A stretch of DNA of 64,000 nt from Cladocopium goreaui (lineage: Eukaryota; Sar; Dinophyceae; Suessiales; Symbiodiniaceae): NCBI GenBank assembly GCA_947184155.2, contig CAMXCT020000492.1, positions 161,001-225,000 of the forward strand, read 5' to 3'. Positions 45,560-54,900 of this stretch are shown here, piece by piece. A program made the translations under genes and the position numbers. Every line of letters starts with the position of its first letter. The first letter of the stretch is position 1. The notes under the pieces are model-generated. The model had not been told where the DNA came from. It saw only the letters and a list, made by a program, of their open reading frames with translations, and did no database searches.

Positions 45560-45790
45560 TAGGCACCGCAAGTGCAAAATAATCAGGTGACATGCCTAAA
45601 CTTCCGTGCGGGGGGTTTACAGGACGGTATTTCACCATTGAAAGCCACAATCCCTTGCGCCTGTCAGCGAAATTGCCTTTTGAACGGCTTACATTTGTCT
45701 TCAAAATCATCACTTTTTGCTTTTTTCAATCGCGTCTCACCACAGTTTTGGAGTTTTGGAACCCTTTGTTTTCGTATTTTTCGTCAACTT
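45560..45790. repeat. diverged copy of the dispersed repeat family
   Basis: Contains CACAATCCCTTGCGCCTGTC and AGCGAAATTGCC, related to the CCCCTTGCGCCTGCCACG block near 32715. Heavily diverged. Confidence 0.4.
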
Positions 45791-45800
45791 GACTTTGTAC

Positions 45801-45921
45801 CTTCACATGCTCATGTGCTTTTGCAGTTGCCTGGCAGTCGATCTCAGCACGCAGTTTCTGCTGTGCCTTGAGCGCCACTGCCACTGCCGCACGTAGGCCA
45901 TCAGATTTTTGTTGATCTCGC
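45801..45921 (-). CDS. exon candidate, helical protein
   Basis: Acceptor GGAAG|G, donor GAAG|GTACAA. Forty codons: RDQQKSDGLRAAVAVALKAQ, QKLRAEIDCQATAKAHEHVK. Ala/Gln/Lys-rich and likely helical or coiled coil. Family unknown. Confidence 0.5.
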
Positions 45922-46651
45922 CTTCCTTTCTACTATGAATGCTCGGTGGAATCGTTTCTTTGATTTTCCATGTGCAATCGATTTCACCTGTATTGCAAAG
46001 ATCTTGTTACCTTGGCATCAAGATAGTGTGCATGTAAACATCATCATTAATAGCCCACCCCACCCCCCACCCACCAAAAACAAAGAAAAATATCGGCCGG
46101 TTTCCCCCCGTCAGCATCAACTTCAAACATCTATACAACCCCCGTTCTAAATATGACTCTTGAATTGCATTGAACTGCCTTATGAGCCGTGGTCAAAAGA
46201 TCTTGTCTTTCTGCAGGCATTTAGGGAATGCTTATGTCGTAGCTTACGTGGTGCTTACGCACCCACAGGCTTACGATAGCTTGCGCTGATGCTTTGGCGG
46301 GCTTACGCACGCTACGATTTTGCTTATATATAGTGGTCCTTACTGCCTCCCCCTTGCTAAAAATGAACAACTGGGTTTTGAACGTGGCTCACATACCTTA
46401 TTTTGGAAAGAAGTCCGGGTATGATCACGCATCGTCCCGTAAATAAAAAGACATTTTACATAACATATTTCGACCGAAACACAGCAGCTGACACCTGTGA
46501 AAGGCAAGTCAGTAACGGTGGAATCACTCTTTGAAGTATCCAACTCAAATGCACCCAAGCAACATCGGATCCACCTGGTCAGTTAAATGCCAAGGTATTT
46601 TCAGAGTTGCTGCTCTTCTCCTGAAAATCTGTGCAAAGCGCGACCAGCGAC

Positions 46652-46707
46652 CAGTTGAATGTGCCCAAAATCATGGAGGATGGGCCTCAAACCATGGCTT
46701 TCTTCTG
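46652..46707 (-). CDS. exon candidate, unrecognised
   Basis: Acceptor TATTTCAG|CA, donor CTG|GTCGCT; reads EESHGLRPILHDFGHIQL. A plus-strand frame (VAALLLKICAKRDQRPVECA) competes. Confidence 0.35.
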
Positions 46708-47197
46708 CTGAAATAGATGATAACTGCTGAACAAGCAAGCATGAATTTGAATGAAGCTGTCTTTCAAAAATCCAAGGCTTCCATTTGATGCTGAGGCCCA
46801 AAAGCTTAAACAGGACCACACCCATCCACCAATTGGGTGACCCACGTCTAGAGTCTAGAATTTCTATATAAGCGACCACCTGGTTGCTTTAATTGGAGGT
46901 GTCCATATGGTTCATCATTGTTTCATATTGTTGTAATAAGTTAAACTTTATTAACGGCAAGTAAAAAAAAAAAATCACTTTGTTGAGCCAGGGTTTATCA
47001 GTCGGGAATGAGCATGATGACACTTATGAAGTGAAGTTTGAAGTCATCCAGTATTGCCAGTATTATTGCTATGAACAATCTTGAATTGCGCAGGAGTGAT
47101 CCTTCAGTAATCAAACCCGGCTTGCTTCACAATTTTGCATTGAACATATATGAACATTTCTTATGTTTGTTTTCACATAAACTATAGATTTTCCAAC

Positions 47198-47288
47198 TGC
47201 CATGCAGGACATTTCCGCAGCGGTGTGACCTGGTGGTACTTCTGCGAGAGTTCTCCGTACTTCGACGTGATGCGTGACACCTCTCAGG
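47198..47288 (-). CDS. exon candidate, unrecognised
   Basis: Acceptor AAACAG|C, donor GCA|GTTGGA; reads LRGVTHHVEVRRTLAEVPPG, HTAAEMSCMA. Family unknown. Confidence 0.38.
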
Positions 47289-47860
47289 CTGTTTGGCTGT
47301 GGTGAGGTCCTCAAAAGTTCCTAGTCACCATTTTGACTACGTAATTATAGGCATTGAAGATAAGTTGATAGTTGATGATTGTTGATGATTTATATCATTT
47401 CAAAAAATCAATATGTTGAACATGTTCAAGCGCCAAGCCTTCAAAACCACTCCTTTTGAATGGTCCATCTAGATTTGTCTGAAACACGATACTCCAAACT
47501 ACAATGGTTTTGTTAATCATGTCTCCCGTTATTACTTGCATTTCATTCCATTTCTGGCTCATTTTGGTGTACCCTCTGGTAATTTAACATGGAAAACTCC
47601 CCCCATTTGGTTCGACGACTTTCCCAACTTTCTACCGTCCTGCTGGGTGAGCGCTGGTCGGTGATCTTCAGGAAGATGTTGAATCAATTCCTTTCAGATG
47701 GCAGGCTGATGGCAGGTATAAAAATTGACCCGGCAAAGACTGGGTTGAGTTCAAAGGATACAACATATAACATCATAATCATCATAATCATCATATAACA
47801 TAAACGACTGGTTGGTGCTTAAGCCACCCGGCTGAACAATGTTCGCGTCAATTGAGATCA

Positions 47861-47918
47861 TCATTTCATTTCTGAGGTCGAACAGCTCGATTTTTCCTGC
47901 AGCATTTGACATCCTCGC
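47861..47918 (-). CDS. candidate terminal exon of deaminase gene
   Basis: Reads RGCQMLQEKSSCSTSEMK then TGA, with acceptor TGAG|G. Its one-base entry completes the two-base end of the 48269-48312 exon. I do not recognise this tail from the family, and another frame (KIELFDLRNEMMISID) is open over the same bases, so this is tentative. Confidence 0.32.
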
Positions 47919-50714
47919 CTCAGACCGATACATATCGTCCAATTATGAGACATTCTGAGGGCGGTCACCCCACCAAGGGCAAGGTGGAGCCGATGTGTAA
48001 AAACCCCCAAAAAAGAATCTGCAACAGCCGGGCATCTGTGTATGTAATCCCCCCTGAATACCACCTGCATAAGACCCCAAATGAAGAAATCCGGTACCTA
48101 ACCAGGCTTTACTTTATATTGGGGGACAAGGGATCATTTGCCTAAAATCGTCAGGTTTTTGCGGGAAAAAAACAACATGACCTCTTCAAAACTGTTTACA
48201 TATTGGCACATCCCGTTTGTCCTCTCCTACTATCTCACAAGATGGTACTCATATTTCTGCATCATAACCGGGATTCTGGAATGCCAGCAGAAGAGCAGAA
48301 CTTGTTGCGAACCTGCGCAGGCTGTGGCGCTGGGCCAAGGGTGAAGTTTCACGTAACTGCACATACTTACTGGTATGGTATATTCCTCACTTTTGGAGGA
48401 ACAGAAACAACACACACATATTCAAAACCACTCACCGCCTTGGTTTACATTGGAAAACAAACAATGATACCACCAAGCTGAGTTGGGATGTCAGCTATAC
48501 TTACAAGTACAACACTCAGGATTTCTGGCAGATTGGCAGATTATTGGGCTCTTTGACCTGATAGAGATCTCAACTCAAGCAATGAACCGCTGCCCGATGA
48601 TCGTCGCAATTTCTGTACTGCCAACATCTGTCTTGATTCAGAATTGTCAAACGTTTGCGATATATGCAGGGCTGCACAACAAGAAACAAAAGAATAAACA
48701 AATTCAAACATGGCATTCTGGATTTGCGCTAACATTTTTCTATCGGGGAAACAACAAAACATGGAGGAGAAAAGCCAACTAGAGATGATTCCAGCGATCC
48801 AGGGCTTAGTTGCTGCATCTCGCTCCATCATTTTTCTTCATGGGAAACACACAGGGTACCATTGGACCCACAGAAGTCTAGTCATGTTTAGTATTGACAG
48901 TACCATATTGTTTAGCTATTTGTGTCCAAATATTGATGTCATTTGATGTCCCAAAATGACGATATTTTCACCACGAGAAAAAAATTCGGCCAGGTACGGC
49001 CGGGTACTGCCTGGTACCGCTCCACGGCCCAAAGCTCGTGCATGATCTGCAGGTCATGGGGGATGCCTTGATCCCTGGTGGATTCATAGGGAAACAAATA
49101 GACAATCCTTGGAACGGGCGAATGGCAGCGAAAAGGGCTGGATTTCTCCTCGTCTATGAGAGCCCCATTGGCCAATGACTATACTATGAGAGCCATACGG
49201 CTAGAGGCCTCCTTAGACATGGTGGGCTTTGATGGTTGAAATAATTGACCCGAAATTGAAATGATTCAATATTAGTGATTTAAACATATATATATATACA
49301 CATAATATACGTACAATTGATATGACTGTCCCATCATGAGCAGCATGACAATAAACCGCAGGAACATGTTGGTTTCCGAATTTAGAGTACTCCGAGCCAT
49401 TGGTTTTCCCCAGTTATCTCAAAATTCATCAATGTTTGGATTTCAAGCCCCCCAGCTTTAGGACACCACCGGGCCGTGTGCCAAGTGCCAAGATGCTTCT
49501 TGTATCCAGCCCAAACGATGGCGGAAACACACATGCAACACGGCTCGTGGGTGCTCAAAAACAGGCACTCCTAGCCGAGGCTTGGGGGCCAACGGATGCC
49601 AACGGCCTGGGTCGCTCATTGATGTGTTACACCAAGCGATTCCCGGAAATGTATCAAGGGAGACTCCAAAAGAAAAGGCTCATGTTTCTACATCAATTTC
49701 AATCGTTTCCTGTCAATTGTGACCTCATGAAAAAATCAAGTTGGTTGATTAGAACACCTCAGATTCAAATCAGCCACCTTGCACACAAACATGAACAATA
49801 CAGTGGATTGAAACCCGCAACAAATTGTGATTTTATCAGCAGATCCAGACCGCCAGACCGCGACGTCCTCGGGGTTGGGCCGTTGATCTGCTGGAAGCTC
49901 ACTCAGTTGCTTGATGGTGTAGACCTCCCCATGGTACCTGGAGAGGGGAAAATATCCGGCTAAATGATTTCCAGCATATATCTGTATCATATTGTATATA
50001 TCATTATGTATCTAGATCTAGGAAATATATAATAACTATAATATGGTATAATTGCACTAGGTCAAACTTAAACAAGGAGACAACTTGCCAATGTCTCGAC
50101 CTTCAGGGCTCACAAAGGGCATAACATCTCGTGATTGGTCTCAGCAATGACCGTGGGGTACCCCTCCACATCACCTCAAAGCCACGAAGAACTTATGACG
50201 TTCAGAAAAATACTGCCGCACAATCCGCTAAGCTGATGCACCACACACACAAAACCAACTGCACCATATCGGAATTTGCCATCTGTATATATATATATAT
50301 ATAGATATATAGGATTGTGATGGATTGTGCAGGTACATACACGTTGATAGAATGCACACCATCTCAACTCCAGACCATCAAAGGACAGGAGGCTGAGCAT
50401 TAGGCCCCCATCATAAGAACTCAAGTTCTAGATTTGTGTCATTCTTAGCATTGATCACATATTTTGTTCCGTTTTCAGCGTACCACCCACCAAAATGGAT
50501 TCAAAAGTCTCAATTAGTTTGGTACCAAGATTTGGTTGTATTATCTGATATTTGAATGCATTTGTTCAGCATAGTTCAGGTGATCTTAGCCCATATCGCT
50601 CTAAATCTCTACACTGCACCGGGGCGCCGAGGGGCGGAGCACGGCAGCACCAAAGACCTTGTTGCCCTCCTTCACCCCTTGCGCAGTCTTGGGCAGCACC
50701 TGCGCTGCGGCCAT
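47861..50714 (-). CDS. gene span, nucleoside/cytidine deaminase-like protein
   Basis: Seven exons (50618-50714, 50114-50174, 49865-49937, 49497-49570, 49011-49107, 48269-48312, 47861-47918) join in phase to a 504 nt frame of 167 residues. The product has the CDA-fold landmarks in order: an N-terminal helix with NKVFGAAVL, a TNHE segment, the zinc His and catalytic Glu in YHGEV, and the second zinc motif PCCMC in STHEPCCMCVSAIVWAGY. It then reads IVYLFPYESTRDQGIPHDLQ. Such proteins deaminate cytosine/adenine nucleosides or bases; the substrate cannot be told. Three of the six joins need GC donors. The final exon is the least certain. Confidence 0.82.
48269..48312 (-). CDS. deaminase gene exon 6
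   Basis: Acceptor GCGCAG|GTT, donor CCCG|GTTATG. Reads VRNKFCSSAGIPES. Phase fits the 49011 end. The family has a similar NKFC-type segment as I recall it. Confidence 0.6.
49011..49107 (-). CDS. deaminase gene exon 5
   Basis: Acceptor CCAAG|G, GC donor CCAG|GCAG. Reads IVYLFPYESTRDQGIPHDLQ, IMHELWAVERYQ, a stretch typical of this deaminase group. Confidence 0.82.
49497..49570 (-). CDS. deaminase gene exon 4, zinc motif
   Basis: Acceptor GGCTAG|GAG, GC donor AAGAA|GCATC. Reads ECLFLSTHEPCCMCVSAIVW, AGYK. Both Cys of PCxxC are present. The 187-codon plus-strand frame (49400-49963) is antisense to it. Confidence 0.88.
49865..49937 (-). CDS. deaminase gene exon 3, catalytic HGE
   Basis: Acceptor CTCTCCAG|G after a strong pyrimidine tract, donor GGAC|GTCGCG. 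Reads YHGEVYTIKQLSELPADQRP, NPED. HGE supplies the zinc ligand and proton-shuttle Glu. Confidence 0.88.
50114..50174 (-). CDS. deaminase gene exon 2
   Basis: Acceptor TTGAG|GT, donor CCTTT|GTGAGC. Reads DVEGYPTVIAETNHEMLCP. TNHE and the following P-L before YHGE fit the family. Confidence 0.75.
50348..50424 (-). CDS. weak exon-like frame in deaminase intron 1
   Basis: Reads SSYDGGLMLSLLSFDGLELR, WCAFYQ before a GTGTAT. It lies inside deaminase intron 1 and does not fit that protein, so it is probably not an exon. Confidence 0.15.
50618..50714 (-). CDS. deaminase gene exon 1 with start codon
   Basis: ATG at 50714 opens MAAAQVLPKTAQGVKEGNKV, FGAAVLRPSAPR. The 3' end is placed at a GC donor (CGGT|GCAG), which fits the phase of exon 2. 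The long plus-strand and other minus-strand frames here (50552-50818) are shadows of this GC-rich exon. Confidence 0.78.
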
Positions 50715-50735
50715 GTTTGGCTGGTGTGAAACACC

Positions 50736-50790
50736 ACCCAGCTATCAGAAATAGCGATGTCAGAGAGGAAAAGAAAATCGATGCGTTAAA
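50736..50790 (-). promoter_or_regulatory. possible trans-splice (spliced-leader) acceptor of deaminase gene
   Basis: A pyrimidine-rich run (TTTTCTTTTCCTCTCTGAC, then TATTTCTGATAG) ends in AG at 50741, 26 nt before the ATG at 50714. Dinoflagellate mRNAs receive a spliced leader at such sites. The site lies only about 90 nt after the stop of the preceding frame (50828). Confidence 0.4.
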
Positions 50791-50827
50791 GTTAAATGCA
50801 TTCAGCAAGCTGCAATAACCTGCACAT

Positions 50828-51165
50828 TCAGTTGGTTGTGCATGTGTTACGTGTCCAGTATCTCAAACCTGTGCAAATATGTGACAGAAACCGTAGAATA
50901 TCATTGGGAACACCTTCAAATCGCATGATCACAATCTGATGATTAGATAAAGACAGCCCAAGTGGACAGCACACAAACCTCGACCCCTTGGCTTCCAATT
51001 CTCGCACCATCGTGCCTCTTCCTCAATGACACTCAGCAAGCGAGCCAATTGTTTGGCATCCAGCACTGGTGTGGGCAGAGGTGTAGGGCAACGTTCCATT
51101 GACGGCCCTTGACCACAGCCCTTTGGGCTGTGAATCAGCAAAAGTGAATGAACTGATCCCAGAGT
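50828..51165 (-). pseudogene. coding-like segment with frame break, upstream neighbour of deaminase
   Basis: One frame reads CGQGPSMERCPTPLPTPVLD, AKQLARLLSVIEEEAR. From about 51010 a second frame continues sensibly: MVRELEAKGSRFVCCPLGLS, LSNHQIVIMRFEGVPNDILR, stopping at 50828. The helix EEEAR/MVRELEAK reads as continuous across the break. It may be the 3' end of the WD40 gene or another gene, with a frameshift, an assembly error or an unrecognised splice. Confidence 0.45.
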
Positions 51166-51239
51166 TGATGGGAGCATTTAAAGGAAACCCCTGCTAGATT
51201 TGATATAGTAAAAACGGATTTACTGCATTGTTTGATATT

Positions 51240-51400
51240 TTTTTCCTCCAATCTATCCTTTGCATTGAAATGCATTGAAAGAGACAGCTGTAGACAGCTG
51301 TCGTGCCTGCAAAATGTCTTTCTTTCAGTCAGCATCACTTTAGTCTTGTCATCATATGCAGTCAGCCGTGCTCGAGAGAGCCACAATTATGAAAGCCATC
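51240..51400 (-). CDS. weak exon candidate
   Basis: Minus strand reads LSRARLTAYDDKTKVMLTER, KTFCRHDSCLQLSLSMHFNA. No clear splice edges. A plus-strand frame is also open. Confidence 0.28.
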
Positions 51401-51756
51401 AATTTGCAATGGACCATAATCTTAGGTCTGTGATGTCTTTTACACACTGCACACTTGTGAACACAATGTATTTTTTGTATAGTCACCAATCAGCTCAAGT
51501 CGACTGACGAGCTTGAACCGAACCACAAAAAACCTGCAAGATCTGCAAGGTCATCCCTGGCCCTGTGCAATTTTCTCTCCAATTTTCATTGTGGATTGCA
51601 AAGGATTGCAAAGGTTCATGACCATGCCATGCCAGAACCACAATTCCTCTGCTTGGTGCTTGATCCCCTAAAGAATATGATCGTCACTTGGGATTGTCAT
51701 CCCGTGTCTAGAGTCTAGGGTTGAAAATCAAAGTCATGTGGGGGGTTCCATAAATA

Positions 51757-51857
51757 GTCACAAAGGGGGGATCCCAAAATGGATTAACATGGATAGTTTA
51801 TGGAAAATCTTCTTAATAATAGATGATTTAGGGGTACCCCCCATTTGGGGGTCAAAC
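51757..51857. mobile_element. small inverted-repeat (introner/MITE-like) element, copy A
   Basis: Runs from GGGGGGATCCCAAAATGG to GGGGTACCCCCCATTTGGGG with an AGATGATTTAG core. It abuts the 3' end of the WD40 exon at 51858, so the intron begins almost exactly with the element. Related to the copies near 53925 and 61150. Confidence 0.6.
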
Positions 51858-51925
51858 GTGTCAGGGCCCACGTGGACCAATCTACTCGCAGGTCGACAAC
51901 TTGACGATTGTGTTGGAGCATGGCC
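51858..51925 (-). CDS. WD40 gene exon
   Basis: Acceptor CGTCAG|G, donor ACAC|GTTTGA. Reads AMLQHNRQVVDLRVDWSTWA plus LT. Joined to the previous exon it gives TKSCVRAMLQHNRQVVDLRV, which aligns without gaps to TQQCTCRMEGHTGPVWCASI in the preceding repeat. Confidence 0.75.
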
Positions 51926-54900
51926 CTGACGAAAACGCCCCGGGGTGTAAAATGGCATGGGATCAAATGTTCGGAATGTGTTCCATATATGTCAAAATAA
52001 TTCAAAATCTATGAGGTAAAATCAGATTTACATCAGATGATTGATTGTCCAAACACAAACAGGCTGGGTTCAACACAGCAAGAACTGGAGAAATGATATC
52101 ATGATGCCCTGTATGTATATATATATACATAACATGTTTATATACATACCAGTATATTATATATATATGAGATTATAATTCACAATCATTTATACATAAT
52201 ACAGAATATATATATATATGACTACTGACTGACAATGGGTCGCATAACATACCATGGGGCAATCCCACGAAGGGACCATCAATATGTTTCCGCGATGCTT
52301 CCAACAAGGACAATCACGGAAGACCAGTGCATGCAGTTATGGCCCTTTACCACCAGTCAATTCTAATCCCAATAATCCCAATGGATGGAATGGTATATGG
52401 AATGATCACCCCATTCAATCCAAACACTTTGGAACTTGTATAACTCGGGCTTAAAAACTTACTGGTGCTTATTTCGCAGGGAATTTTCGGGAATGATCCA
52501 CAAATATCCACTGGCTAACTATCAATTTCATCATCCCATAATAATCCCAGCAACCCCCAGCAACCCATCCATTCCCATCCATTCCCTACGTAAAACGCAC
52601 CAGTGTTTGGTACCGGTCCTCACGCAGGACTTTGTTCGGAGATCCCACACCATGAGGTGGCGATCTGATGAGCCGGTGACAGCCTGATGGGCCAACATGG
52701 GCCATGGGGATGTACCCGGCCTGGTGATGTCAACAGTTTGCTATGGAAAATGGCCATTTATAGTGGATTTTCCCATGATTTTCCATGATTTATAGTGGAT
52801 TTTCCCATTGAAAATGGTGGATCTTTCCCATCAGTTATGTGAAAGTTTACCAGGAGGGTAACATGATGTAACCATTAACCAACTGACAACCGCCGGGAAT
52901 TGTCAAATTGAAACATGAAGGTTTCTGAAATGATATTTTTGTGGGATGCCTTTTCCCAACCAAATGATGTCCTCTTTGTTGGAAAAAGAACGGGGCTGGT
53001 CTGGTGTCATGTAAAATTATATAATATGCCCTTTGGGTGCTCAATAGGGGATTCCCCTCTGTTGATCAACTAATCTAATCACTTCACCAAGAAGACACGA
53101 CGGACTATCGACCACATACTTGGATGTGCATACCACTTAGTAAGTGCTTTATAATTTGTAACCCATATAATCCATGTATATATATATACATACATAATTA
53201 AACTTATGTGTATATATATATATATGTAATTATATGTATATGATATATGAGTGAGCAGCCCCAACGGCGGATCTGCCTTCTGCCCACCTTCTGGATCGAT
53301 GCTGGCACACCAAACCTAGCAGAGATGGCGAAGGCTCCAAGGGAGACAGGATGAGACAAGGTGAGGGTTTGAAAGACATTGAAAGACATTGAAAGATTGA
53401 ATGACTGACGACTGAGATAGACTCTACACTCTAGAGCAGCTTTCTTGGCACACACGCAGGACACCAACATACACCAACTATAGATCACTATAGATCCGAT
53501 TGGGCATGGTCACAATTCAAGACCCGTGCCCACGCCAATGCCCTTTGCCGTTTGAGATGTGCAAACTGCGCAGTACATTCACACGTAAAGACACACGCAG
53601 TGGTGTCGGTGTGATGATGCCTTGAGAGGTGAAGCGATGTCTGAGAATGAACAAATTCACCTTAAGTTTCACTTAGTGCGATTTCTTAAACTCACCTTTG
53701 CCCCCCCTCATTAATGGGACTGAAATGTCTCCGCGTGTGATTTCTTGAAAGTTCTCTTCAATTAGTCGACTCCTAGGGTAACCTGCGACCATACTACTAC
53801 TTCCCTATCTGCCCCCATCTGTTTTTTGCCTTTGTACTAAGCAAAGTATAACAATTCGCCAAGCTGAACAGTTTTGATCATGGGCTAGTCACCCCAATCC
53901 AATCACCATATGAGGGTTTCCAGGAATGGGGGTCCCCCCAAATGGATGGTTTCTAAGGGAAAATCCTATTGAAAATGGATGATTTAGGGGTACCCCCATT
54001 TTAGGAAACCCCTCAGTTCCAGTCCCCGGTGAGCCCTTGACTGGTCCAGTGTGCCCCTCCATGCGGCAGGTGCATTGCTGCGTCTCGAGATCCCACACCC
54101 TGGCGGGAACGGAACTAAAGAGTGGGGATACTTCCGTCTGGAACTTTTCAATGTCCTAGACATGGATAAGGGTTAATACAACCAAACTATAGGAGTATAT
54201 AACAGCAGTATATATATAATGTATGTATGTATATTATATATATATACTATGTATGTATCTAGATATAGAAGTATATAAATATACATATAGGGTTTGTCTG
54301 AGAATAGGGTATAGTTACATATAGTTACCCAGTAAGTTGCCATTTTTAATGGAACCATGATGATGAAGCACTGAGTTTCTGGGGATGGTGGTCCCCCAAA
54401 AAAAGGGAAAGTAAGATCCTACTACACGTAGATAGTGAATGAGAATGATAATTTACTGTTCTATGTTTCTAGCTAAAAGTGGTACAGTGAATCACGTTCT
54501 TCTCGTTTTGTAGGTGACAGCAATTAGAAAGATGCTGCATCAGTCAGCTAAAGATTCTACTCATCCACTGTCACAATAGTATACAATAGTCACATGTTAT
54601 CAGGGGAAAAACATGTTTTTGTGTTTGGTACCACCAACCAAAAGTATTGTGCGTTTCCTATGCAGTTCCTCTCCATCTGTGAGTTTTTTTCGATGATCCT
54701 GCAAATGGACCTGAACAAAACTGTGCCAGGCAGGCCGAATCAGCTGGTCGTGCCCCGCACTCAGGGCAGTTTGACTCTTCCAGTCCACGGACACGGAACA
54801 CCTTCGTGCGAGTGGAAATGAAGCATTGGATATCTATCAAAGCAAACATCCTATGGTGGTGAATAAAACATTATCTAAATAGAATATATATCATTTGGGA

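Noticed and set aside
49400-49963. 187-codon plus-strand open frame
   Set aside because: It is antisense to deaminase exons 3 and 4, which carry the HGE and PCCMC motifs; the plus-strand product has no domain.
50552-50818. 88-codon plus-strand frame and 80-codon minus-strand frame
   Set aside because: Both overlap deaminase exon 1 in other frames. Exon 1 joins in phase to the rest of the enzyme.
53520-53590. Minus-strand FAHLKRQRALAWARV frame as a WD40 exon
   Set aside because: It lies between two exons that already join perfectly (GHTGP to VWCASID), so including it would break the repeat.
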